NCBI GenBank assembly: GCA_002118135.1
Contig: BDIU01000190.1
Span: 1-64,000 of the forward strand
DNA: 64,000 nt
DNA from: Trebouxia sp. TZW2008
Taxonomy: Eukaryota; Chlorophyta; Trebouxiophyceae; Trebouxiales; Trebouxiaceae
Direction: 5' to 3'
In this document: positions 22,901 to 35,364 of the stretch, piece by piece
Layout of the letters: the number at the start of each line of letters is the position of its first letter
How positions within the stretch are numbered: position 1 is the stretch's first letter
The notes under the pieces: generated by a model
Databases searched by the model: none
The model's input: the letters and a program-made list of their open reading frames with translations, nothing else
What the model was told of the DNA's origin: nothing
Program-made: the position numbers and the translations under genes

Positions 22901-25900
22901 AAATAGTCAAGAGCAGCTCGTAGGAGCCTTCGTGAGCTGTTCCTGTTGGTAGAGGCTGCTGTCATGATGCCTCATGGTGTGGGTTTTGCTTTTTTGAGCC
23001 TGTGGTGGTCGTATTCCTGGCGAGGCCAGGCTGAAGGTCATGTAAGACCACCACCTGAAACTGCGTGATATTGCTGGTTTGTACTTTGCAGGGCATTTTC
23101 AAAGGCTGAGGCTCAGCGGCATCGTTTAATGGTGGAAGAGAAGCGGAGTCAGCAGGCTGCCACTGGTTTTGCCTACTACCTCGGCAGCAACACTGCCAAC
23201 CGGTATGAGGATGGTTACTTGATCAGGGAGTTCCCCATCAAGAGCATACAGCCTGAAGAGGCCACGCCCCCAGTGGACGAGCTCACCGCTTTCAATCAGG
23301 TGAGTCCAATGCATAAGCCTCACCAGCAAGTTCAGGATCTTTGCCTTTCTCAACAAGACACATCATGTTTCGTCGTAGTCAACCAGTCTTGCTGTTTGTT
23401 TTTACTCATGTTGACACTGATCTGCCATGGGTTTCTGACGCAGCACCCTGTTGGTCAGCTGGCAGCATGAGTGTCTTGACAAGCAAAGAAGCGTAGGGTT
23501 GCATCTTGTCCTGCAATGCCTGAACATGTGTACAGGCGGGGCAAGCACTCTGAGAGGCAGCAGACCCAGCAGATGAGATTACAGCCCTGGTGCAGACTGT
23601 TGGCTTGAGCTGAATCCAACATGAGCTTCTGTACAGACCATGATCACCTTGTACACCACATTTTGAAAGGCTTGAACCTGTTCACAGGTGGCTCAAGCAT
23701 TCAAGGAGGCAGCAGAACCAGGAGATGAGATCATAGCCCTGAATCAAATCGGTTGCCAAAGTAGAATAACAGTCTGATCTCCTGTGCCTATGGCTGCAGG
23801 TGGCTCAAGCAAGTCAGGAAGCAGCAGACCCAGGTGATGAAATCACAGCCTTGGTACAGACCATGGGCACAGACACAACCAGCACCACCACCTTCAAGGA
23901 AGGAGACAGGGTGCTGGTGACAGAGGGAGATCTCAAGAACCTGGATGGAGTGGTGGTCTCTGTGAATGAAGAGGGAAAACTGATGGTCAAGGCTTCTCTG
24001 GCAGAGTTGGCGGGAAACGCCCCCCTGACAATTGACGCTCAGCATGTGGTCAAGTTCTTCCAGGTGGATTTTGGTGATGGCACTAGTCATGTTTCAACAC
24101 ATGCTTGTCTTTTGATACTGACAGCATTTTAATGTGAAGCTTTTTGCTAAGGGTTAGCCTGTTGATGGCTTTGATTCCTGTTTTGGCATTGGACAGCATT
24201 GTCACAGCTGTGCTTGTATCGATCTGCAAAGGTAACTCACACTGCTCCAGCTCAAAGCTGGCCTGCTGCACTCGGGCTGTACAGCAATTCATCAGCTGCA
24301 AGTCACTGCGGAGTGGCCTCACGTGCGATGCCATATATGGCTGCACAAGGCACAAAATAAGTCCGCATCAACGAGCAGCAGCAGCAGCCGTCAAGTTGCT
24401 ACACAATGGATGTTCAGCAATTCAAGCAAGCAAACCCATTGTCATGGTGCAGGCAGGAGACCATGTGACAGTGACAGGGGGAGCCTACTCAGGCAGGCGA
24501 GGCACTGTGGTGAAGATTAAGGGCAAGGTGTGCTATGTGTTTGATGAAGTGGCCCAGCAGGAGTTCCAAGTCTTTGCTAGAGATCTCTCTTCAACAGCTG
24601 CCAAGGTTGCCGCTAGTGCTGACAGGTGAGAGGCTCATTTGCTGCAAAGCATGGCACCGTTTGTGACATAACACTGCAGCAGCGCACTGCATGCACAAGC
24701 AGCATAAAGATCATGACGCAACATGGCATTTGTCTCACAGCACGGCACAGTAACACTGCATTGCACTCACGACCAGCAGTAGCAGTAGTTGTGACGCAGC
24801 AATACACAGCATTGACCTCATTTTCATCAAAGAAGTTGATTTAGGCAGTTGTCAGCTTCGCTGTTCAGCACATGCTAGGCTTTGGCCGCTGCTGCATCTG
24901 TGCATCCGTCAAGCATCGCAAATGACAGCTGCATATGATCAAATGGAGCAGTCATATGAGCACCAGTCAAGCTCAGGGCTCTGCAATATTTTGCCATGGC
25001 CGAGTTGCAGAATGCAGTCAGGCAAGCTTGCTACGACACAACTTTGCTTCTGTCCTAGCTCTTATCTCCTGTCGAAACAGCCTGATCAGCTTCTGAATTT
25101 TGTTGCTATGCAACAAGATCGAGAAGGAGATCAGGCTGTCTCTAGAGCAGATACTAGCTAGGGCAGCTGCGACAGCGCGTCTGTTGCATGGCATTTGCTG
25201 GCCATACCAAAAACGCCGTCACCAGGATGCTTTTGCTGACATCCATGCATTAGCTGTGTTCCAAAATGCTTCACAGAACCCGGTGTGGATCCCAGCCTTG
25301 CGTTCTTGGCATGCAGAAGCCACAAAAATTGTCTGAAACAAGATGTCAACAAGGAGTGCAAAGCCGTCTGTGTCAACCTGGCAATCTGGTCTTTGTGTTG
25401 TGCAGAGCAGCATATGAGAAACAGTTCTATGATGGACACCATAGTGCAATAGTGATCCGCTTTACCATTTTGGTATTTGACAGAGCTGTTGCAGCCCACA
25501 AGACACGAAGCAATTACATTTGCATGCAGATTCGACAAGTATGACCTGCATGACCTTGTGCAACACTTCTCACCAATGGGAGGCATGATCCAAGGTGGCG
25601 CTGCCAGATCCTGATGAAAGTCCTTAGCTATATTGCGAGTTCTGGCTTTCACAAATCACACATGCAGGTTACTCTTGGGATTTAGAGACACAGGTTCTCC
25701 AGCAACTGCTGATGTTGCATGCAGGTTTGGCGAGTATGACTTGCATGACCTTGTTGAGCTAGACCATCAAACAGTAGGAGTCATGATCCAAGCTGATGCG
25801 GAGACCTGCCAAGTCCTGACCAACCGTAATGCGGTGAGCTGCTGCACCTTTGCTGCTTTCATGCTTCCAGGTTCACTTGTTTGCATGCCACAGCATGCTT

Positions 25901-28900
25901 GCTTGGCTAATCATATGTGTTGCAGACCATTATGTGCTTATGTGCGCAGACTTCAGCCGTTCAGCTAGGCTGACAACATGCATTGCAAGCAGCAATACAT
26001 GCAGCTGCCAAGACATAGGTACCAGAAACAAGCTGCTGCCTTGCTTGAAATGACGCACCAGCTGCATTGTACAGGCACTCGGCATGCATTCCTGCCATGA
26101 TATTGACAGGTGCATGAGCTGGTGCTTCCTGTGCAGACAATGCCTAAGAACCCATATTCCCAGGCAGCCACGCTGCAACCTGTATGCATTTGGACTCAGA
26201 ATGAGCTGGTGTTCTCTTTGCAGATGACACCTGAGACTCCAGATCTTCAAACAGCCACTCTGCAAGACATCAAGCGCAAGCTGTACTGTGCGCGCACCAT
26301 CTCAGCCCCTGACAGTGGCGGCAACCCAGTCAATCTGGGTGATATGGTTGACTTGGTTGGTCATGGCAATGCAGCCCTTGAGGGAGTCAGCGGCACTGTC
26401 AAGTACATACAGAAAGGAGCGCTGTGGTTAACTGTCAAGTAAGTAATAACGCCCCTGCCGACTTGTAATCCATGGTGATCATCAGAGTGTCTGAACCACC
26501 AGAGGCTGGTGCCTTGGCATGTGCGCACTCACGCAAGTGCAGGAGCTGTCCTTTTCTATTTTGTAATCAGCTGCTTGAGGCATGTCAGCCTGTTCACCAG
26601 CACAAAGCCTTGTGTAACCATGCAAGGCTTGCCAGACGCACAGCATGCCTCAACAAGGGTGTGGCTCAATCTGCTAAGGGAAAGATGAGTATCATCACTG
26701 CTTTATGTGCAAAGACAGGTTCTCGGCAATTGAAAGTTGCTGCATGTCGACAGTATTGGAACACCCAGCTGATAGGCAGAAACGAAATCCTGTGACCTCC
26801 CTTTTCACTACAGTCAAGACCTGATCTAGTGTTGCAGGGACAAGCTTTCAGCAGACACCAGCGGTTTCATGTGTGTGGACTCCCGGAAGACGCATCTCAG
26901 AGGTGGGCGCGCTGCTGGAGCCCCGAGAGGGGTTGCTGGCATTGCTGCAGGTGACCGACTGCCTTCGTTGTTCTCTCGCAGCTTGATTCCCTGTTCCTGT
27001 TCCATTTCTCCTCCTTTCTGTTGCTTGTTGCTGTCCCAGTTGCTGGCATTCCTTTAGGTCACCTACTACACCAGCTTGACCTCCTGATGTGCGTGTCCTT
27101 TTGTGTTGTCTCTGCTGATGCTTGTTCTCCTGGTCCTTTTACCTGTTGTCCTGTTCCCATTTGCTTACCTCCCTATGGAGTGTTGTATGCTGGATGCACA
27201 CTAGTGGCCACCTGTGGCTGTTTTGGAATGTGCTCTCCTGCTGCTGGAGACGTATGCGCTGATAATGATTTACATGTTGAAGAGTGTCAGACGCCTGCGC
27301 CTTGGGTGACCCAATCACAAAGCCATCGCTGTCATGGAACGTGGTTGTTAAGTCAGCCATGCGGTCCCAAGCCTTGAGTGCGTTTGACAGATGTCAAGTC
27401 ACCCGCACCTCCAGCAGATCCACCCCAAATTGATGCTTTAATAATGCTGTGCTTCCTCAGTTCCAGTAAAACAGGTAGAAGCTGTCTGTTGTAGGCATGA
27501 AGTCTCCTGCGCCTTGGGCCACCCCGTCACGTAATGCAGCCTTTAACCCCATGGTCATGGCCTCCCCCCGGCCCCTAGAGCCCTTCAAGGGGATGGGCAT
27601 GGGGTCAGGAGCAGCAGGGGGGGCGGGCATGGGGTCCTTCAGGGGTGGCATGGGGGGTAGAGGGCAGCCAGGCTACTCTGGTGTGCAGCGCACGCGCAGG
27701 GAGGACAATCTCATTGGCAAAAGCCTGTTTGTTGCCAAGGGACCCTACAGGTGACAGCTTGCTACAGTGCATCCTTAACTCACCAAGGAGTGCTAAGCAA
27801 ATGTCTACAGCACCAGAAACGCCTGAGCCTCCAGCACTTAGATATACAGTAAACTCTTGTTGTAATGACTGCTCTGGTCACCAAAGAATTTGTCCTTACA
27901 TCAAATTGTCCTTACTCAGAGGGACCACTGCAGTCAGACTGCAGTGATTGGTCACCGATAGCACTGCCCTTACATCGAGATTGCCCTTACATGAAGTGTC
28001 CTTGCAACAAGAGTAGCAGTGTCTTGATCCATGGTCATGATATACAAGAGTAAAAGTAGTCTCCGATTATTACCAGGCAGTTTTCACTTTATCAAGGCAA
28101 TTGCATTAAGGCATACATCTCTGCAGTCACAGTCAAGTGATTCAATTGCCGTAGCCACTTTCAGACATCACATTGCATGCGTATGGGCTTCATGTCATGA
28201 CAATGTCATTTATGTGGTGGCCTGCCTTTGCTGCAGGGGGAGGCTCCATGGTCTCAACAAAAATAGATGTGACACAGTGCTCAAAGTCCAGTAGAAAACA
28301 GTGTCTACTTATCAATCCAGACTTATTAATGTACCTTTTGGCCTGCAGAGGATACAGAGGCCGAGTTGTCTCAGCAACAGAAACAGACGTCAGGATAGAG
28401 CTAGAAGCCCAGTACAAGACAGTAACAGTGAAGAAGGAGCAGCTGAAGGGGCAAGAGGGTGCAGCAGGGCCCTCCGGGGGGTACCCTTCGGGTCCCAGAG
28501 CCCCCTGGAGCCGTACCCCTATGCATGGTCCCAGCCGTACGCCTATGCATGCTGGCTCAGCCACCCCGCTTCACCCCAGTGCTACCCCTCTCCACCCCAG
28601 CGCCACCCCTCTACATCCAGGTAAAGCCCAGCATGCAATCTTGCCTGGCTGACACACCGTCTTGAGTACTCCATGACTGTTTCCTCATCACACCTCTGCA
28701 TCCTAGCGCTGATGCTCCATGTCTAAAGTCATTGGCCAATGCAAGTTTAGGCTAGAAGGTCATCAGCAGCGGTTTGGTGTTGGAGAAAAGAACTGGCATA
28801 ACTGTCATTGCGCTCGCAAATCAGGGTGAAAGGGAAATGACACAGTTGACCATTCTGACCACTCTGCTGACATCAAAACAGCATGCCATGTAGGCGTGCT

Positions 28901-29279
28901 CTGTACGTATTGCTAGACCCATGTTTTGTGTGCAGTCTGTTCCATTTGCGTGACAGTTAGCTCTGCCAAGAGGAACGCATTTTTGTGGTGCGTTTCTGAC
29001 TCACAGGTTGTGATGAAATCTTTTGTTTTGACATTTCTGACTATCTGTTTGAAAAGTTCTGGACAAGCACAATGCTCGTGTCAGCTTGTGTTTGACCTGG
29101 AGGAAAAGCTGATACATCTTGCTGACACAGTTGTGTGTACAGGATCTGCTACCCCCATGCATGATAGTGCTTGGGCAGGTGGTCGCACTCCCATGCATCA
29201 CTCTGCTGAAGATGATCAGGGCTACAGGGATGGCCCTTCATACAATCAGGGCTATGCTGGCACACCATATAGAGGATAG
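19955..29279 (+). CDS. SPT5: Transcription elongation factor SPT5
   Basis: Large subunit of DSIF (with SPT4), bound to RNA polymerase II in the nucleus. Fifteen exons: 19955-20137, 20304-20396, 20707-20895, 21262-21444, 21837-21990, 22657-22861, 23092-23299, 23800-24063, 24453-24625, 25725-25833, 26224-26438, 26838-26950, 27495-27750, 28349-28620, 29143-29279. Sum 2754 nt, 917 aa, in frame. Acidic N-terminus (residues 1-90), NGN domain (about 160-265, KLWLVECKTGAERE), then KOW modules near 270 (WARVKAGVYKSDLCKV), 440 (EGDRVLVTEGDLKNLDG), 495 (AGDHVTVTGGAYSGRRG), 635 and 785 (YRGYRGRVV). The C-terminal region repeats TPMH/TPLH, the CTR phosphorylation type. Introns 1 and 3 have GC donors (GACGAG/gcaagc, GATCAG/gcaagt). 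Several introns hold decayed copies of the next exon. Confidence 0.95.
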
Positions 29280-29343
29280 GTAGGGCTATAGGCATGGCCT
29301 GTCATACAATTGGGGCTATGCTGGCATCACATATAGAGGGTGA
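21691..29343 (+). repeat. Relic exon copies inside SPT5 introns
   Basis: Partial copies with their own acceptor precede or follow the true exons: exon 5 copy at about 21691-21757, exon 6 at 22492-22545 (EEGPWARVKTGVYK, then a stop), exon 8 at 23536-23610 and 23688-23757, exon 10 at 25530-25600, exon 11 at 26137-26190, exon 13 at about 27286-27345, exon 14 at 28236-28310, and a copy of the last exon's end at 29281-29343. All lack a frame-compatible full exon, so they are probably not used. Confidence 0.75.
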
Positions 29344-30747
29344 CCAGCAACCCACCAGCTGATTGTGGTCAAGCTTTACGTCAGCCTGCCGTTTGTTCAA
29401 GATGTTATGTTGTCCCATGGCATGGTAGACTGGCTTGCCTCGACCAGGCTGGACTAGCACCTTTTATGTTTTGGTTGCAAAATTAGACAAACAAGTGTAG
29501 AGTAGCTTGCATTTTGATGGCAGTTCTCCAGATAGCTGCCTCGCTGTGGTATTTCATGTTTGATAATGGCCCTCTTAGCTTGCATGATAGCCCCCACAGG
29601 TCTTGTCGACTGCATGTTAGCGAGCAGCAGCAAGAGGCGTCTGAACAGCAGTGTTATCCCGCATGTGTTACATTGCTGAACAGTAAATGAACAAGCTTGA
29701 TATGTCATATGATTGCTACTTTCGTTTCTGCACATTGAGGCATTGCACAATTTGATATCAGAACGTCAAGCCTGACTTTGCATGGCTCTTACAGTCTCAT
29801 GGCTTTCTACTTGAGTATCTGCTGTGGTGTGCCATCATAACATGCATATTCCATGTTGATTTGGTGCCTTGGTTGATTTCAATCGCAACTTTTTGGATTG
29901 TGTATGCCATGATAGTATGACCTTGTTGTCAAGCATCAGATTTTGCCCTCATACATCAAATGTCCTTGCTGCTTGCAGTGCATGACCGTTGCTGGCAAAC
30001 ACAATGCGCTTGCTTTGGCTGCTCTGCCCAATCCAAAGCCTCATTGATGACACACTGCATTCACTTCTTGAGAACGTGATCACTGCAGCTGTTTGGCAGG
30101 AATCTTGCCATGCATGTCACTTATAGCCCTTACCAGATGTAGAAGGCAGAAAACCTGGCATCAAAGGGCCTTTCTGCGCGAACTTCGGCTCCTTTCCATC
30201 TTTGTACACAGCTGGCGAAGGGAAGCCATGTAGCTTTGTGCACGTGCCATTGCATGCAGGAAACGTACCAAGTGACTGGCATGCCGACAGTGAAACCGCG
30301 GGAGAAGCCGATCATCTAACAAATGGAAGGAAGATGCGGGTGTGATACACGCTCATTGGCTTTCCTCTGCGCCAGGTCACTGATTACACAAATTTGGCGT
30401 CAGATGATCCCATTCACAAGGACTCATCATTGCCCATGTGATGGGAAACTGAAGTTGAACAAGTCTTGAGTACTCGAGCTGCAAGTTTGAGTGACATCTG
30501 CAGCAAATCGTTTTCGCGCCAAGAGACTCAACGGGTGCATCAAAGCGGATTTGGCGCTCTGATCAGCACTTTCCGCACCTTGCGGATCAGGCGATCACCC
30601 CGCGAAAGCATTGCATTGCCGGGACGTAGGACGCAGTTTTGAACTTTTTGTAGAAGCGTCTGCTCACACGTAAGCTAAGCAGCTGGTAGCTGACTAGTGT
30701 ACCGGTCAAGCGGTGCCCGGACCACGCGCAGACGGCTTGCAGAGATC
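29280..30747. other. Intergenic region with one weak small-gene candidate
   Basis: 29281-29343 is an SPT5 exon relic. At 30130-30313 (minus) a short frame begins MIGFSRGFTVGMPVT and has a possible GTACGT donor, then an acceptor leading to either a 40-residue ending in FSAFYIW or a frame with YKDGKEPKFAQKGPLMPGF. I do not recognise the product and would not call it a gene without transcripts. Otherwise nothing seen; 30500-30747 should contain the GATA gene promoter. Confidence 0.4.
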
Positions 30748-33700
30748 ATGGCAGCTCAGGAGCTATTGATTTTCGATGCTGGCGAGAACTTGCTGGGGGA
30801 GTCAAGCTGTAGCTTGTTTGATTGCCTTGACTGTGACACGGGAGTTGATGACCTGCTGTCGGACGGTCAGCATTCAAGTCAGATGGTTTCCCCGATGGCG
30901 TCGCAGCTGATGCATACTTTCACGGTACGACTGGCCGCCTCGGTTTGCGGACTTTGAGGGATGTCATGCTGCGTTGGTCTTTGGCGCCCATGTCAAGTAC
31001 CCGGATTGCTAGTAGCTGCCGTACACCTGCACGTGTGAGCGCCGAGTTGCATAGCTTTTGAACTGATCTGGGCCTCCGCATCCGCGAGGAAACATGTCTG
31101 CAGTCCGTACACGCCACGAAAGCACGACTTCCCGCCTGTTTGACCTATGTTGCTTGCCTGTAGGCTTGATACTTTTTGGGCTGCATCTCATCTGCAGTTC
31201 ACACTCAGCATGTCACCTTGCAGTATATGAATTCTGCAGCTTGACTGTGAGAGCTGAAGCAGTTCTGCAATGATTCTTCTGCAAGATTAAGCTGCGCATT
31301 TTGACTGTGTACACTTGCAATTTCTGGCTTGTAGTTGGTCCACCAAGCCGCTGCAGCAAAGCAGAAGCATAACAGCAGTGATTCCACTTGCAGGAGGATC
31401 CTGCCAACTTTGACATGTGCGCAGCTGAGCAGGAGCCTGCCCTTGGCTTTCCAACACAGATGTCCCTTCCAGGTGAACAGACAGCGCCAATCCCCTGTAT
31501 GGCCCAAGAACTAGAGCTGCAAGCACGGGAGCTTGAGGAGCAGCATTCTATGCAGGCACTGGAAAGGTGAGCTCGTTCATCTTCAGTCCTCTTCTGCTGT
31601 GTACCCACAGCATGCGGTCAAATGACTGTAGATGTCAGCAGATTACTCTCTGTTGGCACCTTTGCTTATGCAGCGCTGCTCAAGCCAGCTCTGTGATCCT
31701 TGCAGTACGGATGAGGCAGTTGTACCTAGAGTGGCCAGCTTCATGCCAATCATAGTTCACAACACCACCCGGCCAGCTGTGATCTCCTTCACGCACTCGT
31801 CTAGCACAGCCCCACGCGAGACTTCTAGCAAAGGTGAGCTTCCTCACCACTTGAAGCTTTTCAACCACTCATGAGCTTCCTGATCACAAATGAAAGTGTC
31901 ATAAAAATGAACAGCTCAAAGGCTGCTCCCTGCTAGCAGCTGAACGCTCTTGAACAGCCTAATGCTTGCACATTGATGCTAGCACAGTGAATGCTCTTGA
32001 ATGGCTCAAGGCTTGCCCATTTATGCTAGCACACTGAATGTTTCTGAACAGATTAAGGCTTGCCCATTGATGCTAGCATACGGAATGCTTGAACGACTCA
32101 AGGCTTGCCCATCAATGCTAGCTCGCTGAATGCTTTGCATCTTTAGGTGACAGCAAGCCCAAGTCAAGGAGCTATATATCATCTCCTGCCAACCTTTCTC
32201 TAGTGGTGAAGAACAACCAGGTGGTGCAATCTGGCCAAGGTTGCATGCAGCCTGGGGCTTGGAGAGGATGCAAGAAGAGCGCATGGTAAGGCATCCAGAC
32301 ATTGTCCATCAGCTGTTGTTTACAACGCACGAGCAGCGCTGAAGCTATGTACAACAAGCATGACTTCTCTTATATCAGCTGCAGTTGTTGGTGCTGCTGC
32401 AGCTGCTCGCAATGGAGATTAAGCATTGTTTGTCAAACGCGAGCTGCATGTCGTTGCTGTAGCTCCATGATACTTTTTGTTTGATGAAGCTGAGTACACC
32501 GCCTTCTCTGATGCATTCCTGCCTGTGCCGTTGCTGCAGCTGCATGAATTTATTGTTGATGAGGCTTAGTGGTCTGCCTATCTTGATGTCCAACAGTGGC
32601 ATGCATTGCAGGTGTAACCGTGAGAACCGGCATCGTGGCTTGTGCAACAGCAGAGCCACCATCCCTGGTGCAGAAGCCTACAACCAGAATGCTGAGCCTG
32701 CTGCTGAGAAGCAACAAACTGTAGCAGGTACTGCATCAGAGCACAGCTATGTCTGTGCTTTTGAGCATATAGTGCAAGAAGCCACTGAGCGCCATACCAC
32801 CCAATGCAGTCTTCTTTCAGCAACCTTGCTTTGTTGCTGCCTTTTGGAGCTTTACACAATATCAAGGTGTATCATGCCTGGCAAGGCATACCAACTTGCT
32901 TGCGCAAGGGCATTTTGCAAAGCCTATAGTGGACATATTCTGAAACTGCTGCTTTTGGATGTGCAGAGTCTCCTGCTGCCAACAGTAGCCTTTCCGCTAT
33001 ATCGCCTGTGGCAGTCACCCCCACAGCAGCCCAGATTGAGCTGGAAGATAGCGAGCCAGGTAAATTCTCACTGGACTGTAAGGCTTGATGGCGTGCATGC
33101 TGCATCTTTGCCTTAGAGCAGATGTGTACACAGTAGTCACAGGCAGTTACATTGACATTCCTGACACCAGCTTTGTATCTTCTGCTGTTGATCTGTCCTG
33201 CCAAAGCCAGCAGCACACTTTGGCAGACCATGTACATGTTTGGACATGTGTGAACATGGGCAGCACCGTCAGCAGCACTTGACATGTTTGCTTGCTCTGT
33301 TGCAGGTAGCTGTTCCGACTTGGACACCCACTCAGTCTATGCTGGCCTAGATCCCCCTCTCATGGTGCAGCAGCAGCAGCTGCAGCCCCTAGTGCACTGC
33401 CACAGCATGTCTAGTGACGAGGGCCGGCTTTCAGCTGGCACTGTAGAGACCAATGTCGACCAGTATCTACATGAGGAAGAAGAGCAGCTGATTGATACCA
33501 AGTAAGCGTTCTGACGCTAGCCTGATCTTCTGCCGAGCTTACTCACATGCATGCCAGGCACATCCACGTCTCAGTGCAGTACTAAACAGCTTGTCTTGAG
33601 CTGTCTTGTGATTGACTGTCATGCACGCTTGGTACTGAGCATGACATGTGTGAGCAGCGTGTGATGAGGAACAGCAATGTTCAAGATGCATTAGACCCTA

Positions 33701-34775
33701 CCCTCTGTCCTGCTTCCTGCTTGATGTCTCATCCAGCTTGTTTTGTGTGCATTTTTGTCGCCTGACTGTCTGCTGGACCTATCACATGCTGACTCAATCT
33801 GTGCATTGACAAGTTGCATGACAGCGGTGTTCAAGGTACTCACTTGCTTACACTACACAAACTCAAGAGACTTTCACAATGCTGCAGGCCATTGATCCCC
33901 CTAGAGATGCACCACAAGTCTGAGACAGACTACAGTGAGGGTTCTGACAGTGAGGAAGAAGAGGAGATAGATGAAGAAGACGACGATGATATTAGCGTAT
34001 GCAGCGGCTCAACCATTTCAGCTGGTGGTCAGAGCTGCACAGTATCAGACATGTTTACCAGTGGTTTTGATGAAGCTTACTCTGACGGTGAGCCCCACTA
34101 GACTCTATACCTTTGCGCAGCAGGAGTGCACATCACTTTCTGGTGTAGAGGCTGTTGTTACACGTTCATGTCAGCAATCTTAACAAACTGGGCTTTTTGG
34201 TCACATTGTAGGGCTTTGTGCAATTTTGCAACACTGCTGAACACTGTTGATGTTTGCATGTTGATGTGCTTACCTTTATCACGACCCAATATTTCTTATC
34301 AATGTGAACAGACCTAAAAACAATATTGAAAGGTTCTTTTGCTAGGTGTCACGAAAACAAGATTGTTTGCACGGCGCTCGTGAGCCCCTTGTAAGCGCAG
34401 AAGCACACTTGCAGAAGCACAATTGCCACAAACTCAGTCCCATTGACGCGTCATGCCAGTGCTGCCTACAATGTCCTGATGCGCAACTTTAGCTTAGTCA
34501 AGGCAGCATTGCGTTGGCTCCTTCAGTCGTTCTGAATGTTGGGTGTGTTGTCCACAGGCTCACAACTGGCTTGGGGATCTGGCGGGCCGATTCGCACAAA
34601 GCACAAGTCCAATGGCCACGGCCTGCAGAAGTGTGTCAATGCTGGTTTCCCAGGCCAGGCATGTACAGCCTGTAGAGCACAGTCTACTCCTGTCTGGAGG
34701 GCAGGTCCTATGGGACCCAAAACATTATGCAATGCATGTGGAGTTCGCTGGATGAAAAAGAGCAAGGGCAAATGA
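30748..34775 (+). CDS. GATA-type zinc-finger transcription factor
   Basis: Nuclear DNA-binding regulator. Nine exons: 30748-30924, 31394-31566, 31706-31833, 32147-32285, 32612-32727, 32967-33059, 33306-33501, 33888-34087, 34558-34775; sum 1440 nt, 479 aa, in frame. The single GATA finger is at the extreme C-terminus: Cys 443, 446, 465 and 468 (C-X2-C-X18-C-X2-C, plant type) with [16 protein letters not shown] and a short basic tail KKSKGK. The N-terminal 400 residues are mostly disordered, with a Gln run and a strongly acidic stretch ([20 protein letters not shown]), as in an activation domain. Exons 4-5 join to give a Cys/His cluster ([19 protein letters not shown]) I cannot assign. An in-frame ATG at 30697 is an alternative start. 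Target genes unknown. Confidence 0.88.
31920..32145 (+). repeat. Four tandem copies of a 55-60 bp unit in a GATA-gene intron
   Basis: Units share GCTAGCANANTGAATGCT and CTCAAGGCTTGCCCAT. They lie immediately before the exon at 32147 and hold no exon-like frame, unlike most repeats in this window. Confidence 0.75.
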
Positions 34776-35364
34776 GTCAGTGCAGCAAAACCTGAAGATC
34801 TGCAGTGTTCTGGCAATGTACAGTGAAGCAAGGCAACATGTTTGCTTCAAGGTCTACAAACGTGTTGTCAATAACGTATGGTATCTGAGGTGTACTGGAA
34901 ACTTCCATGCAGCCAATAAAGTCAGTACTACGTATGGTCTGAGAAGAAACCTTTTTGACTTTTTGTGCTTCATTCTCCATGCTTGATCTATGACACTTAT
35001 CTTGGTGTTCCTGCAGCATATCTTTTTGAGTGATTGAGAGATTTCGTTGAGACTTGTATTGGCAGGTCAAATGCTGATATGGTACAGCAATAGTATGCTA
35101 CCATACAAGCTATGTCAAGCAGGTTGAGCGTATTTGATGCTTCAGTCAATTGCAACAATGTCTGCTTGTAAAGCTCCTCCTGTCAACCGATTCTGTGCAG
35201 CTCTCATCAGATGCCTTTGCTTCAAAGATCACAGAATGTCATGTGAGCAGAAATGATCAGAGGCAGTTTTGCACATTGTGGCCATGACCTTGCAATTCAT
35301 TTGAGCGGACGTCGCAGGCAAGGCGAAAACTTCGTGACGTCTTGTGGCATTGCTACCTCCCATC
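34776..35364 (+). other. Intergenic region between the GATA gene and polyprenol reductase
   Basis: Holds the 3' end of the GATA transcript and the promoter of the next gene. No gene recognised; the open frames are short and without family resemblance. Confidence 0.5.
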
